64,000 bases of DNA from Prevotella sp. (GCA_017538105.1 JAFYJN010000035.1:1-64000), one strand, 5' to 3'. Shown: positions 1-8,340, numbered from the stretch's first letter. Numbers and translations: made by a program. The notes: generated from the letters alone by a model not told the origin.

Positions 1-182
1 CCATCGCGGAATCCTAACAGTTCATCGACGGTAATGCCACGCATCTGGATGGCTGTAAGCAGTGCCGCTATTTGTTCATCAGGTATTTCCCCTCTAGTAA
101 TGGCAAGAAGGATGTCGTGGGTCTCATTGCGCTGCAGTTTTTCCTGGTTGAGGATTCTGCCTAAAATTTCTTTCATTTCCAT
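1..182 (-). CDS. trpD: Anthranilate phosphoribosyltransferase, N-terminal part (cut by window edge)
   Basis: The first 60 residues are present and the rest lies beyond the left edge. The sequence resembles the N-terminal helical domain of the TrpD / nucleoside phosphorylase fold (ILGRILNQ..., TRGEIPDEQIAALLTAIQMR, GITVDELLGFRD). In the family this domain precedes the phosphoribosyl-binding domain, and the enzyme joins anthranilate to PRPP in tryptophan synthesis. The start could be the ATG at 182 or the one at 176. The Trp-rich leader and attenuator upstream (240-363) independently support a tryptophan-pathway role. A TrpD2-like paralogue cannot be excluded from this fragment. Confidence 0.78.
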   Translation of the reverse strand, partial: MEMKEILGRILNQEKLQRNETHDILLAITRGEIPDEQIAALLTAIQMRGITVDELLGFRD

Positions 183-240
183 GATTGCTATGTTTTTTGA
201 TTATTATTGAATTTTATATATAATATTATCGAATAAAATA

Positions 241-265
241 AGGCCTGTCGTGGAACGACAGGCCT
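241..265 (-). terminator. Attenuator terminator hairpin in the trp leader
   Basis: An 11-bp perfect stem (241-251 with 255-265) with a 3-nt loop is followed on the minus strand by a T-rich stretch (TTATTTTATT). No gene ends here on either strand, so it lies inside the 5' leader of trpD. The minus-strand segment from 295 to 261 (GCCGTGTG with ACACTGAGGC) can form an alternative helix that takes up the start of the terminator's 5' arm, as an antiterminator would. Confidence 0.75.
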
Positions 266-303
266 CAGTGTATCTTTTTCAATTACGCACACGGCTACGT
301 TAC

Positions 304-363
304 TCACGACTTTTTGAATCTTGAGTAGCGCCACCACCATGCGTTAAAGTTCGAAAATGTCAT
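304..363 (-). CDS. trpL: trp operon leader peptide
   Basis: A 19-codon reading frame, MTFSNFNAWWWRYSRFKKS, has three consecutive TGG codons at 339-331 and ends with TGA at 304-306. It begins about 14 nt after the predicted transcription start of a good promoter. The third Trp codon overlaps the arm 322-332, which can pair with 293-306. Ribosomes stalled for lack of Trp-tRNA would mask that arm and favour antitermination before the hairpin at 241-265. This is the arrangement of the classical trp attenuator. The assignment is by structure and codon content, not by homology. Confidence 0.8.
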   Translation of the reverse strand: MTFSNFNAWWWRYSRFKKS

Positions 364-383
364 AAATATTTTAATTTTGGGTG

Positions 384-414
384 CAAATTTAAAGAAAAAA
401 AATGACCTAGCAAA
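384..414 (-). promoter_or_regulatory. Promoter of trpL-trpD
   Basis: Read on the minus strand, TTTG (411-414), a 19-bp spacer and TAAATTTG (384-391) match the Bacteroidota consensus exactly. The predicted start near 377 leaves a very short 5' end before the leader peptide. Confidence 0.8.
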
Positions 415-503
415 TAATTTGATAGTTTTTTTAATTCAACCAAAATTTACATGGTAAACAAGGTATTCTTGAATGCTCAGAGATGATTATGTAGATTTCA
501 AGT

Positions 504-902
504 TTATGGCAGTGGGATATCTTTGCGGTAGGACGTACCGTTAAGAACACAGATGAGGTCGTTGTGTTGATTGGTAACTCGCACTTCAGCATATGGTATA
601 CGGTGATGGTTGCATACTTCAATAGCTTCTGCAACAAGTATGTCACCCTCTTTGGCCGACTTTAGGAAAGAGATGGAACTGCAAATGCCGAAAGTGAGTT
701 TGCCATGGTTGTTCATGACAGCCGCCAACGCCAAATCGGCAAGGGTGAAGAGAGCACCTCCTTGACAAACATTGCCTCCATTAAGATGACGTTGTTCTAT
801 CTTCATAACCGCCTTGGCATAACCATTGCGAATTTCCGTTAATTGCGCTCCATTTGCTGCCGCAAAGCGGTCGTTAGTGTTGAGATAATTAAGAAGATTC
901 AT
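504..902 (-). CDS. Hotdog-fold thioesterase (PaaI family)
   Basis: A protein of 132 residues from the ATG at 902. The upstream in-frame extension is rejected because the promoter (917-949) lies within it. It shows the PaaI/YdiI-like hotdog pattern: a GNVCQGGALFTLADLALAAV helix, in which the residues after NGG and QGG surround the active site, then GICSSISFLKSAKEGD and a last strand with the motif AEVRVTNQ. The family hydrolyses acyl-CoA thioesters in the cytoplasm. The substrate cannot be read from the sequence. It lies between trpD and a glycosyltransferase but has its own promoter. Confidence 0.8.
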   Translation of the reverse strand: MNLLNYLNTNDRFAAANGAQLTEIRNGYAKAVMKIEQRHLNGGNVCQGGALFTLADLALAAVMNNHGKLTFGICSSISFLKSAKEGDILVAEAIEVCNHHRIPYAEVRVTNQHNDLICVLNGTSYRKDIPLP

Positions 903-916
903 ATGAGTATATAAAA

Positions 917-949
917 CAACGGTATTTAAGTTATTTTTTCGTATACAAA
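917..949 (-). promoter_or_regulatory. Promoter of the hotdog thioesterase
   Basis: TTTG (946-949), 21 bp, then TACCGTTG (917-924) on the minus strand. There is one mismatch to the -7 consensus. It supports the start at 902. Confidence 0.55.
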
Positions 950-975
950 CGATACCTAAGGATATATAGGAATGG

Positions 976-1923
976 CTATAGCGTTTTTTCAATGTTGTAT
1001 CGAGGGCGGTCTTTCACCTCGATGTATATTTTTCCAATGTATTCACCTACGATGCCCAGCCCTATCAAAATACATCCACCGACGAACCATATACTCAACA
1101 TAAGTGACGCCCAACCTGCCACCGTCTGGTGGGCGATAAGTGACCATATTACCCACATGGAAATCAACAACGCGATGAAAAGGAACACCAACCCGAGGGT
1201 AAAGATGAGACGAACCGGTTTTACTGAAAACGACGTGATGCCATCAATGGCGAAGTTGACCATCTTGGAGAGCGGATACTTGCTTTCACCAGCCTTTCTC
1301 TCACTACGGTCGTAGAAGACCTGTTCCGTCTTGTATCCAATGAGCGGCACGATTCCACGCAGGAATAGGTTACGCTCGCGATAGTCCATGAGTTGCTCCA
1401 CAGCCCTTCGACTCATTAGTCGGAAGTCAGCATGGTTGTAAACAGACCGAACGCCCAGCATTTTCATCATTTTATAAAATGCGAGGGCCGTATTGCGTTT
1501 GAACCAAGAGTCTGTCTTTCTCTCCTTTCTCACACCATATACGATGTCGTTACCCTGAAGGTATGACTCCACCATTTGTGGAATGACTGAAACGTCGTCC
1601 TGAAGGTCTGCGTCAATAGTCACCGTGATGTCCGCTCCCATTTCAACCGCCGTGTACAGGCCTGCCATGAGCGCATTCTGGTGTCCACTGTTTCCCGCCA
1701 ATTTAACCCCTTTCACGTGATTGTTGTCTGCATGATAATTCTCGATAATTGTCCACGTCTTATCTCTCGAACCATCATCGACATAGAGCACATTTGAGTT
1801 AACATCTATCAACGAGCCGTTTACCATATTATTGAGTATTTCGGTCATCCGTTGGTTGGTCAATGGAAGCACCTCCTCTTCGTTGTAGCACGGCACAACA
1901 ATAATCAATTTTGGTGGTGTCAT
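976..1923 (-). CDS. Family 2 glycosyltransferase with two C-terminal membrane helices
   Basis: A protein of 315 residues from the ATG at 1923. An upstream start at 1989 falls inside the promoter. The GT-A domain has VPCYNEEE near the N-terminus, DDGSRD and the DADLQDD metal/nucleotide site. A family-specific region follows (RRAVEQL, ERNLFLRGI, ERKAGESKYP), then two hydrophobic helices (about residues 240-300) and a short C-terminal tail. This is the layout of dolichol/undecaprenyl-phosphate sugar transferases (DPM1, GtrB, ArnC types), which load a sugar onto a lipid carrier at the inner membrane. The sugar is not predictable. It is transcribed alone from a strong consensus promoter. Confidence 0.88.
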   Translation of the reverse strand: MTPPKLIIVVPCYNEEEVLPLTNQRMTEILNNMVNGSLIDVNSNVLYVDDGSRDKTWTIIENYHADNNHVKGVKLAGNSGHQNALMAGLYTAVEMGADITVTIDADLQDDVSVIPQMVESYLQGNDIVYGVRKERKTDSWFKRNTALAFYKMMKMLGVRSVYNHADFRLMSRRAVEQLMDYRERNLFLRGIVPLIGYKTEQVFYDRSERKAGESKYPLSKMVNFAIDGITSFSVKPVRLIFTLGLVFLFIALLISMWVIWSLIAHQTVAGWASLMLSIWFVGGCILIGLGIVGEYIGKIYIEVKDRPRYNIEKTL

Positions 1924-1959
1924 AGGTATTTGGAAATTATGATGAAGGTATGGCAAATG

Positions 1960-1990
1960 CAAAGTTATTGTAAATTGTTTATTGGACAAA
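1960..1990 (-). promoter_or_regulatory. Promoter of the glycosyltransferase
   Basis: TTTG (1987-1990), 19 bp, then TAACTTTG (1960-1967) on the minus strand, a full consensus match. The start of transcription near 1954 fixes the ATG at 1923. The rest of 1991-2134 is A/T-rich, without a supported gene. Confidence 0.8.
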
Positions 1991-2134
1991 GAAAGTGGAA
2001 GAATATTTTGAAAAAGTTAAATATTATTTTGGCTATCCACCAGAAAAAGCTATCATATTGTCGTCGAATGGACAACAATTATTATAAAATTCTAGAAAAA
2101 AAGGCAAAAAACACATTTTTTAAATAAAATATCG

Positions 2135-2142
2135 TACCTTTG
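2135..2142 (+). promoter_or_regulatory. -7 box for the large secreted protein gene
   Basis: TACCTTTG matches TAnnTTTG. No clear TTTG is seen at the -33 distance. It places the transcript start near 2148 and rules out the TTG at 2147 as the start codon. Confidence 0.55.
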
Positions 2143-2197
2143 CAGGTTGAAAATAAAACAACCAAAAACAAATACCCATCTACCCTCGAATAGACCT

Positions 2198-4669
2198 ATG
2201 AGAAGAAAGCAACTAATTCATTTATTCATATACGGAATTCTTTGTCTGCTGACACTCCCATGCAATTTGTTCGCACAGGAAACGAACACACCAAAAACTC
2301 ATGCAGAAGCCGCCAGCAGGCAATGGAAAGGCATAGACGTGGATAAAGTGATTAAAAACGGTGAATACCCCGATGGCAAGAAAATATTTTTGTTCAACGT
2401 TGGCACGGGCTGTTTTATTATAGACGGAGGCAACTGGGGTGTTGAGGGGCGTCTTTTCCATGAGGATTTTGGAAGGGCAATGACCTTGCTTCCCACTGGC
2501 CGCATCAACAGTGGTATTACGGAGTCGAACCTTGGTGATAATAAGAATAATTTCTGCGCCAGGCCTCCAGAACCTTTTGGTAGAAGCTGGTCGGATTATA
2601 ATAAATACAATTATACTACCATAATGGATGGAGAAGATAAGACGAATTATAAAATGACTTGGTCTTTTGAGCGAGTTGAAGATCCGTCTGATACAGAGAC
2701 ATACACTTATTATATGTATCTATCTTCTACCACACAATATGATAGATATGCTGGCAAGGATTTTTATCTCGGAGCCGCATGGGGAGAATGTCACTATAAC
2801 CCAAAGGGTGACGGACGGTTTATATTTTTGGATGACGACCGTGCTTGCTGGACAACCGTCAACGTACAGGACGAAAACGCCATAAAAGCAGTTCCTTTAT
2901 GGGATACGACAACAGAGGATGGTGTTTATTTGAAGCAGGAAAACGGAAAGGCAATGTTGGAAAACGGAGATCTTGTGGATATACAAAAGCTATACCAGTG
3001 GCGTCTTGTTTCTGAAGAAGAGTTTATTGCCGCTCTCAGCGACAATCTCATCGGCTTAAACCCCAGTGTATCCTACCTTATTCCCGATCGTGATTTCAGT
3101 CGCAACTCCGATGACTTCTCGAAATGGGTAACGGAGCGCAAAGAAGGCGGCAGCTATACCCAAAACGGCCGTTTGGGTTATACATGGGGGTATAGAACTA
3201 AAGAAACTAATTCTCTCCAAAAACAATACAACAACGAACCTTGGAACGTGCCTGTCAGACTAAAGGAACAGTTTGACGACAAAAATGGCGTCCCAGCAGG
3301 AGATAATTCCATGCAATACGGCATGAAAAATTCGAAATTCGGATATCTTTCTTTCGAGGGAGTAGGTCGTGTTCACACCTCTTTTGAGGTACCACAGCCC
3401 GGATGGTATTTAGTACAATGTTATGGTTTCTGCCAGAGTAACACCAACGATGCCTATCTATACGCCAAAGTGGAAGGCGGCTCCAGCTCTACGGCTAATG
3501 GTGGTTTTTCGTCAGAGAACCTTCGAAGAATACCCAATGGCACATACCAGAAGGACACAAAGCCTGAATGTTTGAAAGTCGGTAAGGAACTCCTCTATAA
3601 TGGAGAGGATTACAAGACCATGTTGTGGATATGCGTTACCGACGCAAACCAACCCATACAGATAGGCTTTGGAAAAGATGCTGCCACACAGAGTGATGGC
3701 GTGAATAACAGCAACACAACTTATTATTATGACACCGACTGGGTATGTGTTGATGACATTCGTGTATCATACATGGGACTCGCTCCTGCCTTTTTCTATG
3801 AAGAAGAAGAAAGTTTAGACTATCTGAATGGCACCATAAAGGAATATGCGCCATTGACGGATCTTGCGGGTTCCGGTCGCTTTTCCGGTGCAGTTATTCT
3901 TGAACGCACTTTGAAAAAGAACCAATGGAACTCCTTCTCGTTTCCCATCTCGTTGACTGGCGAACAAATTAGGTATGCATTTGGCGAAGATGCCATCTTG
4001 GCAAAGGTTCACAGTGTGGGTGAATTGTCACAATCCTATAATGTTATTGATTTTGTGACGGTAGACCTCATGACCTCCGACGTTGTGGTAAAGCCTGGTC
4101 ATTTCTACCTTTTGAAACCAACGAATGATCCCGTTTCCGAAAAAGGTCCAACAGGCGATGTGTTGGACTGCTATCCATTGGGACGTAATTTCTTCTCTAT
4201 CGATGCCGGAACCGTGATGACTCAAAATAATGTATCATCGCTCAACAATGCCAATGACGGAATAGAATTCGCCAATTATATTCAGACACCTGGTTTTGAG
4301 ACATTCAGTGTGAGCGGTGGCACCTACAACGGGACGGCTGACACAAAAGGCGTGTATGCCCCCAAGGGAGGTTATGCTGTGAGCAACAATACCATCTACC
4401 ACTTGAACAAAGACACTCCCATCAAAGGTTTCCGTGGTTGGATAACGCTGACGAATCCTGTTGAAGGCGAAGTCGAAAATGTAACGGGCATGGCTGTTGA
4501 CGGAATCATGGAAGACCTGTCTGCCATTGAAGACATACCCATTGTTGCCAATGGCCTGTCGGACGATACTTCCGTGTACGATATCTGTGGTCGTCGTGTT
4601 GGCACTATGGGAACTGCATTGCCACGAGGCATGTATATAGTGAATGGGAAAAAGTTCATGGTACGATAA
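2198..4669 (+). CDS. Large secreted surface protein with C-terminal sorting-like module
   Basis: A protein of 823 residues from the ATG at 2198. A signal peptide (MRRKQ, hydrophobic core, cleavage near NLFA-Q) is followed by a long body rich in Asn, Gly and aromatic residues that I do not recognise. The last 35 residues, VYDICGRRV...LPRGMYIVNGKKFMVR, form the compact beta module found at the ends of Bacteroidetes type IX-secreted or surface-anchored proteins. The leucine-rich protein at 54702-56738 ends with the same pattern. Secretion to the surface is inferred from both termini and the function is unknown. A small acidic gene follows 24 bp later and is probably co-transcribed. Confidence 0.8.
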   Translation: MRRKQLIHLFIYGILCLLTLPCNLFAQETNTPKTHAEAASRQWKGIDVDKVIKNGEYPDGKKIFLFNVGTGCFIIDGGNWGVEGRLFHEDFGRAMTLLPTGRINSGITESNLGDNKNNFCARPPEPFGRSWSDYNKYNYTTIMDGEDKTNYKMTWSFERVEDPSDTETYTYYMYLSSTTQYDRYAGKDFYLGAAWGECHYNPKGDGRFIFLDDDRACWTTVNVQDENAIKAVPLWDTTTEDGVYLKQENGKAMLENGDLVDIQKLYQWRLVSEEEFIAALSDNLIGLNPSVSYLIPDRDFSRNSDDFSKWVTERKEGGSYTQNGRLGYTWGYRTKETNSLQKQYNNEPWNVPVRLKEQFDDKNGVPAGDNSMQYGMKNSKFGYLSFEGVGRVHTSFEVPQPGWYLVQCYGFCQSNTNDAYLYAKVEGGSSSTANGGFSSENLRRIPNGTYQKDTKPECLKVGKELLYNGEDYKTMLWICVTDANQPIQIGFGKDAATQSDGVNNSNTTYYYDTDWVCVDDIRVSYMGLAPAFFYEEEESLDYLNGTIKEYAPLTDLAGSGRFSGAVILERTLKKNQWNSFSFPISLTGEQIRYAFGEDAILAKVHSVGELSQSYNVIDFVTVDLMTSDVVVKPGHFYLLKPTNDPVSEKGPTGDVLDCYPLGRNFFSIDAGTVMTQNNVSSLNNANDGIEFANYIQTPGFETFSVSGGTYNGTADTKGVYAPKGGYAVSNNTIYHLNKDTPIKGFRGWITLTNPVEGEVENVTGMAVDGIMEDLSAIEDIPIVANGLSDDTSVYDICGRRVGTMGTALPRGMYIVNGKKFMVR

Positions 4670-4693
4670 TTATAGAGGAAAGGAGCTGTTAAG

Positions 4694-4870
4694 ATGAAAA
4701 AAGAATATGTACATCCGCGAGCAGAATCTCATGAGATGAAGTCAGCACCCATGCATGCCATGAGCAAAGTGAAGGGTTATGCCATTGACAATTATGATGC
4801 GGACCCGGAAAAAGTCATCAATTTTGCAGAAGACGAAACTGGAGAAGATGAGTTCCTCGATTTGGACTAA
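4694..4870 (+). CDS. Small acidic protein downstream of the secreted protein
   Basis: A protein of 58 residues beginning MKKEYVHPRAESHEMKS and ending in a very acidic tail (EDETGEDEFLDLD). A purine-rich stretch (AGAGGAAAGGAG) lies upstream. It has no signal peptide or membrane segment. MKK-x-Y-x-x-P starts with acidic ends are, from memory, frequent in Prevotella/Bacteroides small proteins of unknown role, often beside surface-protein genes. The stop overlaps the end of the convergent aminotransferase gene by 4 bp. It could be a secreted peptide precursor or a partner of the large protein; neither is shown. Confidence 0.65.
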   Translation: MKKEYVHPRAESHEMKSAPMHAMSKVKGYAIDNYDADPEKVINFAEDETGEDEFLDLD

Positions 4871-6000
4871 ACAGCACAAGTATTGACTTGTTCTGTGATG
4901 TAAGCGATTTCTTGAGGGGTAAGTCCCGGAAAAAGCGGTAAACTAACCACAGAACGATGTATATGTTCGGTCACTGGCAGCGAGAGGTGACCGAACGCTT
5001 TTTTATAACATGGTTGAAGGTGTGGTGGTACGGGATAATGGACATCGGTGTTCACACCTTTGTGCGCCAATTCAGATCTCCATTGTTCACGGTCGACATC
5101 ATTGTTGAGGAGAATGGGGAAAAGATGATAGACATGGCTTAGCTGTGGAGCCTTAGTGGGCAACGAGAACCCCGGGGATGAAAGATTCCGGTAATAATAA
5201 TCCGCCAACGTCCGCCTTTCCTTGTTCTCTTCATCCAGAAGATGTAGTTTAGCCCTCAACACCGCCGCCTGTATCTCATCCATACGACTGTTTCTTCCCT
5301 TGAATAGATTGTGATAACGTCTGTCCGACCCATAATTTGCCATTGCCCTGACGGTTTCGGCCAATTCCATGTCGTCAGTTGTCACTGCCCCGGCATCGCC
5401 AAGAGCGCCCAACGTTTTAGTAGGATAAAAACTGTGTCCGGCAGCCAAGGACAGGGAACCAGTCTTACGGCATCCTTTCTCGTCAATGAAACAGCAACCA
5501 TGAGCCTGGGCATTATCTTCCACGAGTATCAGGTTGTTCTCCTTACATAATTCCCCTATGCGACTCGAATAAGCACATCGTCCATATAAATGTACAATCA
5601 TAAGAGATTTACATCGAGGTGTGATTGCTTTTTCCAGAGCCTCTTCAGAGATTTGCAGTGTAAATGGATCGGGTTCAACGAACACAGGTTTTAATCTACA
5701 TTCCGTAATGGCCAAGACTGAAGCTATATAAGTATTAGCCGAGACGAGCACCTCGTCGCCCTCTTTCAGTCGTCCTAGAGCCAGAAGTGAACGGTAAATG
5801 AGAGTCAAAGCATCGAGCCCATTGGCACAACTGACGCAGTAACTTGTACCTATATATGCGGCAAAATCGGTCTCGAAGGTAGCTGTTTCCTCACCCCCGA
5901 GATAACGTCCAGAGCGAGCAACTCGTGCCACCGCCTCATCAATTAGGGGTTGGTAACGCAGATTGACCCGTTTCAAGTCGAGGAATGGTATATTATGCAT
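4867..6000 (-). CDS. DegT/DnrJ/EryC1/StrS-family sugar aminotransferase
   Basis: A 377-residue PLP enzyme of normal family length. Seen in order are the N-terminal FLDLKRVN, SCANGLDAL (phosphate-binding region), EDNAQAHG with Asp162, and the Schiff-base lysine Lys195 in FYPTKTLGALGDAG. The family transfers an amino group from glutamate to keto-sugar nucleotides for LPS, capsule or glycan building. The sequence is closest in feel to FdtB/QdtB-type enzymes acting on dTDP-3-keto-6-deoxyhexoses, but the sugar is not certain. It stands alone with no other nucleotide-sugar genes beside it. Confidence 0.88.
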   Translation of the reverse strand: MHNIPFLDLKRVNLRYQPLIDEAVARVARSGRYLGGEETATFETDFAAYIGTSYCVSCANGLDALTLIYRSLLALGRLKEGDEVLVSANTYIASVLAITECRLKPVFVEPDPFTLQISEEALEKAITPRCKSLMIVHLYGRCAYSSRIGELCKENNLILVEDNAQAHGCCFIDEKGCRKTGSLSLAAGHSFYPTKTLGALGDAGAVTTDDMELAETVRAMANYGSDRRYHNLFKGRNSRMDEIQAAVLRAKLHLLDEENKERRTLADYYYRNLSSPGFSLPTKAPQLSHVYHLFPILLNNDVDREQWRSELAHKGVNTDVHYPVPPHLQPCYKKAFGHLSLPVTEHIHRSVVSLPLFPGLTPQEIAYITEQVNTCAV

Positions 6001-6019
6001 AATTATATCGCTTAAAATG

Positions 6020-6027
6020 CAAAGTTA
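6020..6027 (-). promoter_or_regulatory. -7 box of the aminotransferase gene
   Basis: TAACTTTG on the minus strand, 20 bp upstream of the ATG at 6000. No good TTTG is seen at the -33 distance. Confidence 0.5.
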
Positions 6028-6133
6028 CAAAAAAAAAATCATATTGGCAGTATTTCGGAAATAATTCTCCCCACATGCGACTTTTAGCATTTGCGACACC
6101 TCTTTCAATATAAGCAAAAAAATTGATTTTTGT

Positions 6134-6164
6134 TTTGTATTGTTCTCGGTTTGCACTATCTTTG
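6134..6164 (+). promoter_or_regulatory. Promoter of the outer-membrane barrel gene
   Basis: TTTG (6134-6137), 19 bp, then TATCTTTG (6157-6164), a full consensus match. It favours the ATG at 6180 over the one at 6123. Confidence 0.8.
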
Positions 6165-6179
6165 CAAAAAAATTGGAAA

Positions 6180-6833
6180 ATGGTAAAGAATATTTTCATA
6201 GGAATAACATTGTCCCTCTTGTCATTTACAACCGTTTTCGGTCAGACCGACCCCAATCGTGTGAAATGGCATGAACCCTTCGACATATATGTGGGTCCGA
6301 AAGTGGGCGTCACGTACAGCAATTTCACTAAAGTTGGTGGTGACCCCATCATCTGGGGTATGGCAGGTGGTTTTGTGCAAGTATATTTCACTGACCGCTT
6401 CGGCATGAACGTGGAGATGAATTATTCACACCAAGGAGCTAAAAACGTATACCATACCACTTCCAGCGGTGAGCCATCGGGTCCTTACCTTTACCGTATG
6501 GATTACATCAATACCGAGTACAAGCTGAAATACTACATTACTAAACCAGTCTGTGTCTTTGCTGGATTTCACTTTGGCACATTAATCAACGCGAAGACCG
6601 AGTTTGAGGGTGTGAGTCCTAAGCAGATTACCAATATCCGCAAACAGCTGCACCGCCAAGCCTCTGTTTTAATGGGAGCCTCATATGAGACTGAGAAATG
6701 GGTAGTTGATGGTTTGTATTGTTTTCCACTACGTCGAGTAGCGAACAAGAATAGCCACGCTGAAGAGATATTGGGTAATGCCGCCCAAAATATATTCATG
6801 TTGACCTTCGGTTGGAAGATCAAAGTATTCTAA
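6180..6833 (+). CDS. Small outer-membrane beta-barrel protein
   Basis: A protein of 217 residues from the ATG at 6180. A signal peptide (MVKNIFIGITLSLLSFTTVFG-Q) is followed by alternating polar/hydrophobic strands with Gly and aromatic residues (YVGPKVGVTYS, GMAGGFVQVYF, VEMNYSHQG, YKLKYYI, FAGFHFGTL). The chain ends in phenylalanine (TFGWKIKVF), as outer-membrane barrels often do. It resembles the porin-family/OMP_b-brl proteins of Bacteroidetes. Ligand or function is unknown. It is a single-gene unit bounded by a full promoter and a strong terminator. Confidence 0.78.
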   Translation: MVKNIFIGITLSLLSFTTVFGQTDPNRVKWHEPFDIYVGPKVGVTYSNFTKVGGDPIIWGMAGGFVQVYFTDRFGMNVEMNYSHQGAKNVYHTTSSGEPSGPYLYRMDYINTEYKLKYYITKPVCVFAGFHFGTLINAKTEFEGVSPKQITNIRKQLHRQASVLMGASYETEKWVVDGLYCFPLRRVANKNSHAEEILGNAAQNIFMLTFGWKIKVF

Positions 6834-6880
6834 CAAAGGATAAAGAGAAGAGGAAAAGAGCAAGAGAATATCTTTCAAAT

Positions 6881-6910
6881 AAAAAAGCGAACCGATTGGC
6901 TCGCTTTTTT
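6881..6910. terminator. Bidirectional terminator
   Basis: AAAAAAGCGA and TCGCTTTTTT flank a short inner ACC/GGC region. The stem has A and T tracts on both sides, so it can end the barrel gene on the plus strand and act for the minus-strand side too. Confidence 0.85.
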
Positions 6911-6990
6911 GGATAATCCTTAGGATAATACTTGATGTCGTTTTCATATAATAGAAAACGAGGGGGTGGTGTGACTTCTGGAGGATGAGG

Positions 6991-8097
6991 TCATTTCACA
7001 TCTTTGAGGAATTCTCGGATACGGGTAATAGGTATTCCAAAGTTAAAGTTATCACTACCTGCTAGTTTGGCGAAGTTAACAGCCACCACATTACCATATT
7101 CATTTAAGACTGGACTCCCCGATGATCCTTGTACGGTAGGTATACTGTAGAGTACACGATCGCCATCGGGAGTCTGCGTGACTCGACCACTTGTCATCTG
7201 TACACTAATACCCTTGTCTGTCGTAGCAAGCACCAAACCTGCATTATAACCAATCATATATAACTGTTGGTCGATGCGTAATTTTTCTTCACTCTCACTG
7301 CCATTAAAGAATTTGTTGTTCCCCTCGCCGGCGAATGAAAAGATGTGGGCGTTGCTAGGAGTCTTTTTGCTTTTAAGTTGAAGCAATGCCAAGTCGGCAT
7401 CGTTTTTATCTGATATTTTCACTATTTGGCAAGGATTTTTCTGGAGGAAGTCAGCTGGCGACTGAACCTTCACCCCATCGTAGGAAACACCAATCTCGCA
7501 TACTACACGCACATTGATATCACTGAGGTTCGTGTTATACCGCATTCGTTGCGCTGTGGCCATCACCTGCTCGTATAGTTGTTTGATGCGTGCCTGTTCT
7601 GCCACGATACGTTGCAGTTCGGCAGTACTTACCGCACCGTTCATTTGCGCATATGCCAATAACTGTTGTCGCTGTTGTTCAAGTTGATCGTATTGTATTT
7701 CCAACTGTTGACGAGCATAGGCACATTGCATGATGACAGAACGTACGATACGCTGGAGATTGGCATGTAGCTGTTTCTCATCGATCTCCGTCGTAGCCAC
7801 ATGACGATTGGTGAGAAGCAATCCCGTATCGCTAATGAAAAATCCTGTTCCATTCAGCATGCCTGGGTGTTGCTTCACTTCCTGTTCATCAGCAGTAAAA
7901 CCTTCAAGGTCTCCATCTTTGTCGATACCAGTAAAATAGAGTTTTTGACCCGACGGCATTGACACTTCATAATAAAACTTGTTCAATATGAGCACAACAC
8001 CAGATTTTTGTCCTTCAAATATTTCTTCAGGTGTTTTCTTTCCACTACACGCTATCAAGAAGATAACAAGGAACAGCAGGATTTCATTCTTTTTCAT
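6991..8097 (-). CDS. Trypsin-like serine protease lipoprotein with coiled-coil insertion
   Basis: A 368-residue lipoprotein (FLIAC lipobox, Cys17). A trypsin-like fold is marked by His99 in LLTNRHVAT, Asp235 in DADLALLQL and Ser328 in VQGSSGSPVL, the expected triad order. Between His and Asp, residues of about 105-190 form a Gln/Glu-rich heptad-like helix (QLEIQYDQLEQQRQQLL, EQARIKQLYEQ). This is a coiled-coil insertion not usual for DegP-type proteases, and no PDZ domain follows. It is probably anchored in the periplasm. Target unknown. It has its own promoter and is divergent from glmS. Confidence 0.82.
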   Translation of the reverse strand: MKKNEILLFLVIFLIACSGKKTPEEIFEGQKSGVVLILNKFYYEVSMPSGQKLYFTGIDKDGDLEGFTADEQEVKQHPGMLNGTGFFISDTGLLLTNRHVATTEIDEKQLHANLQRIVRSVIMQCAYARQQLEIQYDQLEQQRQQLLAYAQMNGAVSTAELQRIVAEQARIKQLYEQVMATAQRMRYNTNLSDINVRVVCEIGVSYDGVKVQSPADFLQKNPCQIVKISDKNDADLALLQLKSKKTPSNAHIFSFAGEGNNKFFNGSESEEKLRIDQQLYMIGYNAGLVLATTDKGISVQMTSGRVTQTPDGDRVLYSIPTVQGSSGSPVLNEYGNVVAVNFAKLAGSDNFNFGIPITRIREFLKDVK

Positions 8098-8147
8098 ATT
8101 GTGGCATTTTTGGTTCTTCCTTTTGTGGATATTGTATTAATTTTGTG

Positions 8148-8180
8148 CAAAGATAAGGCTTTTCATGATAATTCATCAAA
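8148..8180 (-). promoter_or_regulatory. Promoter of the lipoprotein protease
   Basis: TTTG (8177-8180), 21 bp, then TATCTTTG (8148-8155) on the minus strand. Between it and glmS (8181-8340) the sequence is A/T-rich. No clear glmS promoter and no glmS ribozyme fold were recognised. Confidence 0.7.
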
Positions 8181-8340
8181 TAATTGGCATTGATTTAGCA
8201 CAGATTGACAGAAGCAAACATAATCATAAAATATTTTATCATTTTGATGCAATAATGGACACGAAATGTTTGTTTTTATTAAATAACGGGAGGAATAATA
8301 TAGAAGTGGTACTATAGTAACAAATAAAAGTAATCTATTT

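Noticed and set aside
190-339. Val/Leu/Ile-rich frame on the minus strand (from ATG at 339) suggesting an ilv-type leader peptide
   Set aside because: It is a shifted reading of the same DNA as the trp leader, runs through the terminator hairpin without a stop, and the downstream gene is trpD, not a branched-chain gene.
8181-8340. glmS ribozyme in the glmS leader
   Set aside because: The leader is short and A/T-rich with no recognisable ribozyme core, and this element is not expected outside Firmicutes-like genomes.
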